Positions 58,604 to 63,639 of a stretch of 64,000 nt of DNA are shown piece by piece (the first letter of the stretch is position 1; each line of letters begins with the position of its first letter). The notes beneath the pieces were generated by a model. That model was not told the DNA's origin, searched no databases, and was given only the letters and a program-made list of their open reading frames with translations. Location: positions 20,217,404 through 20,281,403 of the forward strand of contig OZ024857.1 of NCBI GenBank assembly GCA_964017155.1, written 5' to 3'. Made by a program: the position numbers and the translations under genes. Origin of the DNA: Oasisia sp. SBJ-2009. Its lineage: Eukaryota; Annelida; Polychaeta; Sabellida; Siboglinidae.

Positions 58604-61171
58604 ACCTTTTAAATGCAAATAAAAAACACACTCAGAGGAATATGGAAGTGACTTTATTATAATATTCATTTACTTAAAAACTTTGTCATGGTCTGCATAG
58701 ATGTCACTGCAGTAAATGCACAACTTGTAATGGTGACAGAGCAAATTACTTCAATCTATGTAATGTTTTGCTACTTTACAGTAAATGTATTTACTATCAT
58801 TTCTACATTAGAAAAACACTGGCCAATGACGGTAAAGTGACATTTCCCCCGAATTAAATTTCTAGTAGAATGTCATTATATTAGTATCATTTTGAGTGTA
58901 CAATTCTGGCAACTCTACAACAACTATACCATACTTTTTTCATATCCTTCCATGCTTCCGATACTGTTCATAAACTATGCAAATCATTTGTGATAATATC
59001 TCCCTGTTATATCTGTCCTGTTTAGAATATGCCACGTGTGCTTCAAACTCAATGCCAGTTCACAAAACAAAGCTTCTGGTCCCCACTGCAAGTGCATATG
59101 TGTGTTATCTGACATTCTAATGAATATGTCAACAGTCCTATTTGCCCTTCTGGCTAGGTCTGGCACCCTGCCCACAAACGTCTGTCACAATCATAATGAA
59201 ATCTGCGTTATATGGCACATGGTCTCGGCTGCCATAAAACATGACTGAGCCACACATGGATTATTGCTCAGTGTGGGCTGTCCACCTCTTTGTGGAGCTA
59301 TTGTCCAGCATTTGGCAGATTCGTCATAATAACTAATGGAGACCAGACGAGTGCTCAATACAGGATACCCTGGAGACGCTAAATGTTACACTGTTCCTCT
59401 AAAAGGTTTGGGTCATACCACAAAGTCCCTTGTCGAACTATGTTCTCCTGTCAGTTTTCAAGCCAAAGTACAAGGTATAAAAATGTCTATGAGTCACTGT
59501 CTGGGTTGAGAATCCATATTTTACATGTCAAGTTTCAGTGTCAATCTTATACTCGTCATTGTTATCACACATGTAATTCTAAACTAAAAACAACTAAACA
59601 AAAAACTCAAATATTTTGCCCTACATACATAAAAAATCAAGGTTTTGTAGGAAATTTCTGCCTAACCATGAAAGTAAGCAGAGTTCGTCTGTATCTGTCA
59701 TAAGTTTGTCATTTGATTTTAAAGATGAACACAATAAAATGAGTACTTTATCACAAGTGTTATACCTCGAGATAAGCCTCAGGCCCTTGTCATGGATGGC
59801 TATGCACAGATCTTTGGGCATTAATTGTAGAAACTCACAGCCAGAACACCAGATAACTGTGTTGCACGAGAGCATGAAAGTGCAACATTCACACCCATAC
59901 AGATTCCAGATCCATGTGTATTCTAAACGCACTGCACAAGATAAGCAGAGTTCGTGTTACAATGGGGTTTGCGTTATTCTAATATTCCTACTAAATGTTC
60001 AGTCATCCATGAAGGCACATCAAAGCTTCCTTGCAGCTCTACGCCTCACTAAGTCTGCTACCAGTGAATGAGCAAAGGTTCTGTTATCTGTTGAGTAATC
60101 TGAGAGATGGCCAGGGTTTCTATAATCTTACAAGTTTTCAGTTTTTGAAAGGTGGACTTTGATAGTCTAGAGATTGTGCTTGGATGTGAGTAGGACAAAG
60201 GACACGAATAGGAGTAGGTCAGAGGAGTAGGACAAGTTGTAAGGACAGTGGGTAAGGACATGAGAATGATGCAGGCAAGGAATTGAGAGAGACAGAAGGC
60301 AAGAATGTGTAGACCAACGTGTAAGGACAGTATGTAAGGACATGAGTACGACAACGACAATGACATGAGTTAAACAATGGCAAGGACATGCTTTGGACAA
60401 AGACACAACCAGAAGGTGACACCAGGCATAAGACAAGCATGTGAAACAAGACAATGACGTGTGTGTGCATCACGGATGTCCCCAATTCCTGCCACACCTC
60501 ACCCAAGGCCTTCAGGCAATGTCCCACAACCAGACAAACCTTAACCTTTCCCAAACTGCGTCAGTGCCACCAAGGGAATGCAATCAGGCTAACAGGAGAC
60601 AATTGTAGGACAAATGAAGCAACAAATGTGGCACTAATGCAAGAACAATTATACGGATGACCGCCTAGAGTACGGCAGCACAGAACGCTCTGGAAAGGGC
60701 AAATCGTTGATTCTATCCAAATCATGGTTTCCACCAATGCTATGTTTTATTGGGAAGAATTATATTTTGAATAGTTGGGTTGAGGCTTCTTCCCAGTGAA
60801 CTGTATAAAGAAACTGTCTACGAGAATCTCTAACCGGTTATGTGGTTGAATAGCTGGTTAATTGCACTGGATCTAATTATCTGGTTAACTGCATTCATGC
60901 CAGTATTGAAATAGAAGCCTGTATCACTGATCAATCATTCAATAGCTCTGTAAATGCATACAGACTGTAACAAACAACAGCTAAATGCAAACATATTATA
61001 TACATGTATGGACTACACATTTAGACACGTACACTACATGGATGAATTTCATACCAAGACAGGAAGCAATGTACACAATAATTATCCAAAAACACATACC
61101 TTTTCCAGCTGGCTGGCAACGCTCCGTCTTTCTACTTCCAGTTCCCGTGTCAATCGTTCAAATTGAGCCTC
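18697..61171 (-). CDS. Delta-catenin / p120-catenin family protein (22 coding exons visible; N-terminal exon missing)
   Basis: Armadillo protein that binds the cadherin juxtamembrane tail and regulates junction stability and Rho-family GTPases. Twenty-two minus-strand exons join in phase to 1207 codons and a stop. Numbered from the first visible residue: coiled coil 1-24; [10 protein letters not shown] and VDSC segment 25-85; disordered region to about 525, Tyr/Asp/Pro-rich at 231-476; armadillo repeats about 529-1010 with a basic insert at 781-808; disordered tail; C-terminal DSWV, a class-I PDZ ligand. CKLGSET...LVDSCLRVL closely follows vertebrate CTNND2, and DSWV is shared by CTNND2, ARVCF and PKP4 but not p120 itself. 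Invertebrates usually have one such gene, so I give no vertebrate paralogue name. The ATG exon should lie beyond 61171, probably outside the window. Confidence 0.95.
19001..19158. repeat. 18-bp minisatellite
   Basis: About nine units of GGTGGCATTACCTCACTG. The period is six codons, so the minus strand reads MPPSEV repeats ending MPPDDYSG. Each unit carries a GAG|GTAATG donor-like site on the sense strand. Neither end fits the phase-0 exons on both sides, so I treat it as intronic. Confidence 0.9.
19544..19593. repeat. Perfect 24-bp inverted repeat with 2-nt spacer
   Basis: Arms 19544-19567 and 19570-19593 are exact reverse complements, beginning CAGGTGTGGCTAGCC, with AA between. No clear target duplication beside it. 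Confidence 0.95.
19872..20081 (-). CDS. Delta-catenin visible exon 21 (disordered tail)
   Basis: 210 nt, phase 0 both ends. It encodes [20 protein letters not shown], a His/Asp/Pro/Arg-rich [20 protein letters not shown], and PLFSNLPP before a GTGCGT donor. Not conserved outside close relatives as far as I can tell; phase supports inclusion. Confidence 0.82.
20082..20498 (-). other. Delta-catenin intron between visible exons 20 and 21
   Basis: AT-rich; no repeat or gene recognised. Confidence 0.7.
20499..20521 (-). CDS. Delta-catenin visible exon 20 (23-nt microexon)
   Basis: 23 nt encoding DPYMNNRK. It has strong flanking sites (CTTTCTCTTTTCCAG and GTATGT) and takes phase 1 to phase 0, exactly what exons 19 and 21 need. 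No homology can be claimed for so short a segment. Confidence 0.78.
20522..21274 (-). other. Delta-catenin intron between visible exons 19 and 20
   Basis: Contains a tRNA-derived SINE on the minus strand (about 20880-21163). Confidence 0.8.
20880..21163 (-). mobile_element. tRNA-derived SINE (family A)
   Basis: The minus strand starts TGGAGCGGTGGTCGTGCGAT, continuing AGAGCGCTGGACT: an A-box-like head. A B-box-like GGTGGTTCAATCCC follows about 20 bp later, then a ~180-bp non-tRNA body with AAATATCCCACACAGGGGG. A related body is seen near 55960-56185. The 3' boundary is approximate. Confidence 0.7.
21275..21462 (-). CDS. Delta-catenin visible exon 19 (tail; source of a minisatellite)
   Basis: 188 nt, phase 2 in, phase 1 out. 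It starts at TGTTGTAG|GAGTG and encodes [20 protein letters not shown] and a Pro/Gly/Tyr/Arg-rich tail. ADNTLNRP probably corresponds to the DDSTLPL motif of relatives. The first ~45 nt of the exon and its acceptor are duplicated about 12 times in the adjacent intron (21463-22170). Confidence 0.85.
21463..22170. repeat. 61/62-bp minisatellite derived from exon 19 and its splice acceptor
   Basis: About 12 units containing TTCAGTGTGTTATCTGTACT, TTTTAGGAGGGGCATTTCAA and CACTCCTACAACACAGTACA. The plus-strand sequence 21419-21480, which spans the start of coding exon 19 and its acceptor, is the same unit with a few differences, so the array is continuous with the exon. On the sense strand each unit retains TGTTGTAG|GAGTGTTG. 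Confidence 0.93.
21463..22467 (-). other. Delta-catenin intron between visible exons 18 and 19
   Basis: Mostly the 61/62-bp exon-derived minisatellite (to 22170), then AT-rich sequence. Confidence 0.85.
22468..22565 (-). CDS. Delta-catenin visible exon 18 (end of armadillo domain)
   Basis: 98 nt, phase 0 in, phase 2 out at GTTTGT. It encodes [20 protein letters not shown], like the SMWQYRDLRSLYKKDGW that closes the armadillo domain in CTNND2, then ITKTMAAR. Confidence 0.92.
22574..22630. repeat. Short tandem duplication beside an acceptor
   Basis: CAGGTCAGTGTAAACAAATC-type units, about 20 bp, repeated roughly three times just upstream (sense) of visible exon 18. Confidence 0.8.
22844..22937 (-). 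CDS. Delta-catenin visible exon 17 (armadillo repeat 9)
   Basis: 94 nt, phase 2 in, phase 0 out. It encodes [20 protein letters not shown] and [18 protein letters not shown] and SPKVVKAAS are the vertebrate equivalents. Confidence 0.94.
22938..23599 (-). other. Delta-catenin intron between visible exons 16 and 17
   Basis: AT-rich; no repeat or gene recognised. Confidence 0.7.
23600..23738 (-). CDS. Delta-catenin visible exon 16 (armadillo repeat 8)
   Basis: 139 nt, phase 1 in, phase 2 out (TC|GTACGT). It encodes [20 protein letters not shown] and [20 protein letters not shown]. Matches GKYAMRDLVxxLPGG and the SDDT helix of CTNND2. Confidence 0.95.
23739..24635 (-). other. Delta-catenin intron between visible exons 15 and 16
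   Basis: The left part is a TTAA-flanked MITE (23768-24105); the rest is AT-rich. Confidence 0.8.
23768..24105 (+). mobile_element. TTAA-flanked MITE, copy 1
   Basis: TTAA AGGGAGGG ... CCCTCCCT TTAA, 338 bp, no coding capacity. The body contains AAACTGGATGTTTTGTTTAC, CCATTTGAACTTG, shared with 25119-25411, 57804-58147 and a fragment at 29030-29110. TTAA on both sides resembles piggyBac-type target duplication; that assignment is inference. Confidence 0.75.
24636..24786 (-). CDS. Delta-catenin visible exon 15 (armadillo repeat 7)
   Basis: 151 nt, phase 0 in, phase 1 out. It encodes [20 protein letters not shown] and [20 protein letters not shown]. Near identity to vertebrate members over the RKEKGLP segment. 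Confidence 0.97.
24787..25519 (-). other. Delta-catenin intron between visible exons 14 and 15
   Basis: Holds TTAA-flanked MITE copy 2 (25119-25411). Confidence 0.8.
25119..25411 (+). mobile_element. TTAA-flanked MITE, copy 2
   Basis: TTAA at 25119-25122 and 25408-25411, left end AGAGAGGGTGCCAGCTC, body matching copy 1 (AAACTGGATGTTTTGTTTAC). The right end has decayed. Confidence 0.7.
25520..25676 (-). CDS. Delta-catenin visible exon 14 (armadillo repeat 6)
   Basis: 157 nt, phase 2 in, phase 0 out. It encodes [20 protein letters not shown] and [32 protein letters not shown]. The split Asn codon AA|C with exon 13 fits. LWxPxxVxxYLxLLSxCxNPxTLE is a family signature. Confidence 0.93.
25677..26436 (-). 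other. Delta-catenin intron between visible exons 13 and 14
   Basis: No repeat recognised. Open frames here have no family features. Confidence 0.7.
26437..26518 (-). CDS. Delta-catenin visible exon 13 (basic insert between armadillo repeats)
   Basis: 82 nt, phase 1 in, phase 2 out (AA|GTAGGG). It encodes [27 protein letters not shown]. Relatives have a Cys-Phe/Trp-Gly followed by a poly-Lys insert here, which in p120 acts in nuclear and Rho-related functions. The donor is not perfect; phase on both sides supports it. Confidence 0.82.
26519..26892 (-). other. Delta-catenin intron between visible exons 12 and 13
   Basis: AT-rich; nothing recognised. Confidence 0.7.
26893..27128 (-). CDS. Delta-catenin visible exon 12 (armadillo repeat 5)
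   Basis: 236 nt, phase 2 in, phase 1 out. It encodes [40 protein letters not shown] and [14 protein letters not shown], then a basic [10 protein letters not shown]. Strong match to ARVCF and CTNND2. Confidence 0.96.
27129..27786 (-). other. Delta-catenin intron between visible exons 11 and 12
   Basis: Nothing recognised. Confidence 0.7.
27787..27941 (-). CDS. Delta-catenin visible exon 11 (armadillo repeat 4)
   Basis: 155 nt, phase 0 in, phase 2 out. It encodes [20 protein letters not shown], then PHTGMDRDE and [10 protein letters not shown]. In relatives this is the long third-to-fourth repeat loop (PHSGWE). Confidence 0.95.
27942..28704 (-). other. Delta-catenin intron between visible exons 10 and 11
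   Basis: Nothing recognised. Confidence 0.7.
28705..28821 (-). CDS. Delta-catenin visible exon 10 (armadillo repeat 3)
   Basis: 117 nt, phase 0 both ends. It encodes [20 protein letters not shown] and [15 protein letters not shown], a classic armadillo repeat of this family. Confidence 0.97.
28822..29617 (-). other. Delta-catenin intron between visible exons 9 and 10
   Basis: Has a 15-G run followed by TGGTGGGGTGGTGG (28955-28982, C-rich on the sense strand) and a TTAA-MITE fragment at about 29030-29110 (minus orientation). Confidence 0.75.
28955..28982. repeat. G-tract with quadruplex potential
   Basis: Fifteen consecutive G followed by GGTGGGGTGGTGG on the plus strand. Confidence 0.9.
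29618..29738 (-). CDS. Delta-catenin visible exon 9 (armadillo repeat 2)
   Basis: 121 nt, phase 2 in, phase 0 out. It encodes [20 protein letters not shown] and [20 protein letters not shown]. The donor is weak (AAG|GTGACC), but phase and homology support it. Confidence 0.96.
29780..31245. repeat. 28-bp minisatellite in an armadillo-domain intron
   Basis: About 50 units of ACATGGTTACACAGGAGACA TGGTTAAG, filling most of the 1.73-kb intron between visible exons 8 and 9. The first units are irregular, with extra GGTTAAGTCAT pieces. A variant with ACAGGGGACA occurs in runs (near 30360 and 30725-30830), showing local amplification of single variants. Some units lack one G (GACATGTTACAC). Confidence 0.96.
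31469..31604 (-). CDS. Delta-catenin visible exon 8 (first armadillo repeat)
   Basis: 136 nt, phase 1 in, phase 2 out. It encodes [20 protein letters not shown] and [22 protein letters not shown](D/N)PxLxEVI and [10 protein letters not shown] are family signatures at the start of the armadillo domain. Confidence 0.97.
31605..32169 (-). other. Delta-catenin intron between visible exons 7 and 8
   Basis: Contains the tetranucleotide array at 31839-31983. Confidence 0.8.
31839..31983. repeat. (GAAC)n tetranucleotide microsatellite
   Basis: About 36 uninterrupted GAAC units. It is open in all frames; the NERT and SFVR repeat peptides are by-products. High perfection suggests it is young and length-variable. 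Confidence 0.97.
32170..32316 (-). CDS. Delta-catenin visible exon 7
   Basis: 147 nt, phase 1 in and out. It encodes [20 protein letters not shown] and [21 protein letters not shown] just before the armadillo domain matches RSPSxDS in CTNND2 and ARVCF, a likely phosphorylation and 14-3-3-like site by sequence. Confidence 0.92.
32317..33556 (-). other. Delta-catenin intron between visible exons 6 and 7
   Basis: AT-rich; no repeat or gene recognised. Confidence 0.7.
33557..34293 (-). CDS. Delta-catenin visible exon 6 (Tyr/Asp/Pro-rich disordered region)
   Basis: 737 nt, phase 2 in, phase 1 out, about 245 residues. Composition is extreme: repeated DPYRD, RYDD, RYGD and FRESP/YRESP motifs, with Tyr, Asp, Pro, Gly, Arg and Gln making up most residues. 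The corresponding region of relatives is disordered and phosphorylated on Tyr; the exact sequence is not conserved. No domain seen. Confidence 0.9.
34294..35936 (-). other. Delta-catenin intron between visible exons 5 and 6
   Basis: AT-rich. At about 35560-35640 a GCATTTATATAGCGCCATAA piece followed by AGGCGCTG resembles the 3' tail of invertebrate SINEs on the minus strand. Nothing else recognised. Confidence 0.6.
35937..36157 (-). CDS. Delta-catenin visible exon 5
   Basis: 221 nt, phase 0 in, phase 2 out. It starts [20 protein letters not shown], then [19 protein letters not shown] and [11 protein letters not shown]. The donor GTGTGTGTGTGT is made from a GT repeat, so the exact splice point could slip by units of two. 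Confidence 0.88.
36158..36532 (-). repeat. Intron with a ~75-bp tandem duplication
   Basis: At about 36212-36390 a block with GGTCAGATAAATACACAAAT, TGCACACAGCAAATGAAAC and ATTGGATAATTTATAGGTCA is repeated about 2.5 times with divergence. Confidence 0.7.
36533..36737 (-). CDS. Delta-catenin visible exon 4
   Basis: 205 nt, phase 2 in, phase 0 out at GTGAGT. It encodes [20 protein letters not shown] and a Gln/Asn/Ser-rich stretch ending [11 protein letters not shown]. Disordered; together with the next exon it gives VTQKTVTTVTKT, like the TKTVKTVTTRTV element of ARVCF and p120. Confidence 0.9.
36738..37460 (-). other. Delta-catenin intron between visible exons 3 and 4
   Basis: Nothing recognised. 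Confidence 0.7.
37461..37499 (-). CDS. Delta-catenin visible exon 3 (39-nt exon)
   Basis: 39 nt, phase 2 in and out, encoding [14 protein letters not shown] across the junctions. With exon 2 it reads [14 protein letters not shown], parallel to VDSCIRSLQESGIL in CTNND2. Acceptor TTTTGTTTTCAG, donor GTAAGTG. Being a multiple of three, it could be skipped without a frameshift. It follows a 16.4-kb intron. Confidence 0.88.
37500..40920 (-). other. 16.4-kb delta-catenin intron, 3' part
   Basis: Part of the intron 37500-53870. An ORF on the minus strand at 38937-39182 has a short [16 protein letters not shown] stretch reminiscent of a thrombospondin type-1 repeat, but it is isolated. No exon consistent with the phase-2 junction was found or needed. 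Confidence 0.6.
41178..42325. repeat. 20-bp minisatellite in the long intron
   Basis: About 57 units of CACTCCTCCGACACACYCCA, with shorter 10-bp insertions (CTCCGACACA). A higher-order block with CACATGCCACACTCCTGCGA recurs at about 41761, 41996 and 42223; the first two are 235 bp apart. It reads open in several frames of both strands (Thr-His-Ser-Ser-Asp and Cys-Arg-Arg-Ser-Val repeats); these are not genes. Strand composition is skewed: the plus strand has almost no G except in CGA. Confidence 0.97.
42757..43115. repeat. Diverged tandem duplication
   Basis: AACAAGACCTCTGTCTTCCC, TCACTATCT then GATGGAAAACTGATTTCT is present twice (from about 42757 and 42834); a third, weaker copy lies near 43050-43115. 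Confidence 0.75.
43116..46720 (-). other. 16.4-kb intron, middle part
   Basis: Unique-looking sequence. 44800-46270 is richer in GC than most introns here but has no recognisable exon. A small inverted repeat CCAGGGTA...TACCCTGG lies at about 44692-44720 and a (CA)n run at about 44948-44978. Confidence 0.55.
46728..46860. repeat. 33-bp tandem repeat
   Basis: Four units of CAGTAAGACTGCTGTAACAT TAAACGGACACT with substitutions. Confidence 0.88.
47157..47217. repeat. (GTGGG)n pentanucleotide array
   Basis: About 12 units of GGGGT on the plus strand, able in principle to form G-quadruplexes. Not a telomere repeat type. Confidence 0.95.
47218..49689 (-). other. 16.4-kb intron, between arrays
   Basis: AT-rich at 47250-47700. 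No repeat or exon recognised. Confidence 0.6.
49690..50255. repeat. 25-bp minisatellite
   Basis: About 20 units of TACCAATACACAATTTGTCC ACCCC; the leftmost units are diverged (ACCATTACGGGATTTGTCTA). Since 25 is not a multiple of three, the plus strand is open in all three frames with the same Thr-Asn-Thr-Gln-Phe-Val type peptide shifted. Confidence 0.95.
50256..52924 (-). other. 16.4-kb intron, between arrays
   Basis: No repeat, exon or RNA gene recognised. Confidence 0.6.
52925..53470. repeat. ~38-bp minisatellite (irregular)
   Basis: About 15 irregular units combining ACCACAACGAATGTCACAAA and CACACTACAAAGAGACCT, with 28- to 38-bp spacing. It ends about 400 bp from the donor of visible exon 2. 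Confidence 0.92.
53871..54025 (-). CDS. Delta-catenin visible exon 2
   Basis: 155 nt, phase 0 in, phase 2 out (CT|GTAAGT). It encodes [20 protein letters not shown], an acidic [12 protein letters not shown] and ALVDSC. CKLGSETxSMxSxSS follows the coiled coil directly in vertebrate CTNND2 too. The acceptor is preceded by a CAACA-rich tract on the plus strand (GTTGTT on the sense strand). Confidence 0.93.
54026..54270. repeat. CAACA-rich low-complexity tract
   Basis: CAACAACA, CACACA and AACACC runs directly upstream (sense strand) of visible exon 2, so its polypyrimidine tract is largely GT/T-rich. Confidence 0.85.
55375..55690 (-). mobile_element. tRNA-derived SINE (family B), copy 1
   Basis: The minus strand starts AGCAATGGTTCAAGGGTAGA, GCTTGGGACT, then B-box GGGTTTGAATCCTGTGCTGC. 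The ~315-bp body ends GGGAAGTAAAGTGTAAAGCA. Aligns along its length with the copy at 61372-61693. Confidence 0.85.
55960..56185 (-). mobile_element. tRNA-derived SINE (family A), second copy, degenerate
   Basis: The minus strand starts TGTGCAGTGGGCAGAGTGTT, with B-box-like GATTTGAATCC, and a body with AAGTAACAAATCCCAAACAG, GGAAATGGAGGAACCTGTC that resembles the body of 20880-21163. Boundaries approximate. Confidence 0.6.
57164..57418. repeat. 130-bp tandem duplication
   Basis: Two copies start ATGAAATGATCAAGCAGAAC at 57164 and 57294, about 90% alike by eye. The second copy lacks a short TTTTGTC piece. Confidence 0.93.
57804..58147 (-). mobile_element. TTAA-flanked MITE, copy 3
   Basis: 344 bp in minus orientation: TTAAAGGGAGGGAGCCAGCT at the right end, TTAAAGTGAGGACG at the left end, with a body matching copies 1 and 2. 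Confidence 0.75.
58553..58600. repeat. (TA)n microsatellite
   Basis: A pure TA run of about 24 units. Confidence 0.97.
61100..61171 (-). CDS. Delta-catenin visible exon 1 (coiled coil)
   Basis: 24 codons, phase 0 both ends. It encodes [20 protein letters not shown] then QLEK, the conserved heptad coiled coil near the N-terminus of p120, ARVCF, CTNND2 and PKP4. In relatives it is preceded by a short ATG-containing stretch (SILASVKEQ), not found here up to 64000. Confidence 0.93.
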
Positions 61172-61371
61172 CTGAAGAAGTGAGAAAAGCATTGTTTAAT
61201 CCACCACCACAACCTTTCAGAGAACTGTCTGAAGAGCATTGAACATATTAAAATCTTAAAATGTATCGGCCAACTGAAGAACATAAAACACTTTTTTATA
61301 ACTTAAAGTTGATACTTCCATTCTTTCACTATTAATGTTTTCAGTCATATGCCATGAACACATCTTGGTAC

Positions 61372-61693
61372 AGCACAATGACTCAAGGGTAGAGCTTCGG
61401 ACTCTCGACTAAGAGAACCTGGGTTTATATCCTGTGCTGCGATGTTAAAACCTTGGGCAACTTTTTTCACTCTACATTGCTCCAGTTCACTCAGCTGTAT
61501 AAATGAGTACCTGGCTATAGAGTATAGACAGTGGTGGATATGTGTGCGAGCAGCCTTTGCGCATTAATTGTAGCATATAGCTTCCCAGAGAAGCCAAGAT
61601 GGTGTCTGGTTGAACAGGTCTGTCAGGGAAGTAAAGTGTAAAAGCGCTTTGAACAGTCCTGAGAGCCAGATACTGCGCTATATAAAGCACTTA
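61372..61693 (+). mobile_element. tRNA-derived SINE (family B), copy 2
   Basis: Head ACTCAAGGGTAGAGCTTCGG, B-box GGGTTTATATCC, body with CACTCAGCTGTATAAATGAG, and tail GGGAAGTAAAGTGTAAAAGC, then GCGCTATATAAAGCACTTA. Opposite orientation to 55375-55690. ACATCTT lies just outside both ends, a possible target duplication. Confidence 0.87.
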
Positions 61694-62275
61694 CCTGTTT
61701 ACATCTTACTTTTTACATAATAATTTCCCCTTCGTATTGTTTTACATTTCTCGTAATATGTATTAACCACAGCAATTACATAAAAAGACCACATTTTTAC
61801 TCATGTATCGGCATGTCCACTGTAAATGTTTTATCAACAGCCAAGTGTGAATAAACCACACACATAAACCTGCCACAATATCCTATAAAACCACCAAAAC
61901 CACCTCCCTAATCAAAATGTATCATATGCCACAATCAGGAGTGGCAACGGTCATGAATTACAGGCCTGGCAACGGTCATGAATTAATAAAACAGAAAGTG
62001 GATTATGAAAGCCAGTCAGGCAGTGTTGGAATGTTGCGGTCTACGACCAATCTCTCTCTCCATCCCGTGAGTCATACGCAGTTAATGCTTTCTGTTACTC
62101 AGCCATATGCAGGAACACGGGCCTTTGCATTACCACAAGACACATGCTGTTACTGTGTGTTCTTTATTCTAGTTTATGCAGCAGCATGCCACTCTGCCAT
62201 CGTAAACCGCAGGTGCTGCTGTAGTTATGCTAAACTCACTTCTGCTGTTGTGTCTGCCACTAACGTAAATCAACC

Positions 62276-62566
62276 CATAGCTTTATGTAGAGACCCGTCC
62301 ACCCGTCATTAGGACAGGGTAAAAAACGAATATGGACGGGCAGAAATATGGGTGGACGCCGGACGGGTAAAAAAAAGTCTTCCAAAACCATAGATATTGT
62401 TAGTTATGCCTTGAAAGTGAATATAAATGGTGTCATGTGTGTATTTGTAGCCCATTTCAGGTCATCAGGCACATCTGAAAGTTCGTAAACTAGCTTAACA
62501 GTTAACATCCATGTGTCCACCAAAACATGTGTGACTGGCAATCATTTTATCCTGCATAAAGCCCTG
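62276..62566 (+). mobile_element. hAT-type MITE, GCTTTATGCAG family, copy 4
   Basis: 291 bp with ends CATAGCTTTATGTAGAG and CCTGCATAAAGCCCTG. Perfect 8-bp target duplication AATCAACC at 62268-62275 and 62567-62574. Confidence 0.92.
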
Positions 62567-62622
62567 AATCAACCTCAAGTGTCCCTCTTCATTCGTTACA
62601 AACTTTTTACAGTAAAATATTC

Positions 62623-62776
62623 TTAAAGCAATGGCGCCAGCTCCTAATATATGCCTAGATGCACAGAGTTAACCACAATACCCTTTGATGTTTAACCTTC
62701 CCACATTCTAGTCAGCAGCTAGTCACAAATTACTGCTCGCCAAATTATATGCAGGGGAGCTGGCACCTCCCTTTAA
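62623..62776. mobile_element. TTAA-flanked MITE, copy 4 (short, internally deleted)
   Basis: 154 bp: TTAAAGCAATGGCGCCAGCT at the left; the reverse complement of the right end reads TTAAAGGGAGGTGCCAGCTC. It keeps the two inverted ends and little else. Confidence 0.65.
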
Positions 62777-63639
62777 TGATACAGGATAAGATTTGTCATA
62801 GGTACAACACCAACCAAATAATATTTAATAAAATATATTGCAATGTTTACATTTACAATGTTTTTACCCATAAAATATTCATCAAAGTACATGCAAAAAC
62901 CATCCTTAACACCAGATACAAAACTTCAACAGCAGGAGGTGAGCCTAATGTTTTTGTCTAAAATTGCCCTAAATAGTGATTCGCTCCTACAGGGAAGACA
63001 GGAAGTGGGACAAAGTACTGACTTCCTGCTAATAATATCACCACCCTGGATTGAGGATGAATCCGAGCAGCAGAAAAGACAAGATTGCTTCCATAGAGCT
63101 ACATACAATGACAATCTCTTCGTTTTTTCACCTCAGATCCATAGCAAGCAAGACATGCGTGTAAGACATCACTGGTACTGCCCGGTGAATGTCCAGACCG
63201 GTCCAGACAATCAGGCAGTCATTGTCCACACTGTGGTCATTGCCTCTGCTGGCAACTGCGCCTTTTTAGCCGAGATATTAATTTCCATAGTGGATCAATA
63301 ATAATCCACCGGCTAGATGGAGTGAAGCTATGAAGGAATATTTATGGAAGTCATCGACACACGAGCACTGCTCAGGAATCAGCATAGAAGTGTGATTTAC
63401 CACTGCCACTGCAGTAGCTTCACTGGCTGGATTGCTTGTACTGGTTGACTTTATGGAAAGTGTTTGTTTTTCCAAACAATCTGAAATCTTCATAACTAGA
63501 ACATTTTTATTGCAGATTATATATGAAGGTTCTGATTGTGGCTAGTGTCCTTCGTGTTCTCACTGCCACCTCATTCACTCACTAACCCAGTTAAACCCAC
63601 CCACTGAGGTCGAATCTTGGACTACTATTGGCTTCAACA

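Larger units (their letters stand above)
54026..61099 (-). other. 7.1-kb delta-catenin intron between visible exons 1 and 2
   Basis: Contains a CAACA-rich tract (54026-54270), two SINEs, a 130-bp tandem duplication, TTAA-MITE copy 3 and a TA run. No further exon fits: exons 1 and 2 join in phase 0 and match CTNND2 contiguously. Confidence 0.85.

Noticed and set aside
59240..59710. Possible remnant of a LINE reverse transcriptase (plus-strand DYCSVW stretch)
   Set aside because: Only a few residues resemble the RT C-terminal region, frames are broken and no FADD-type motif is present.
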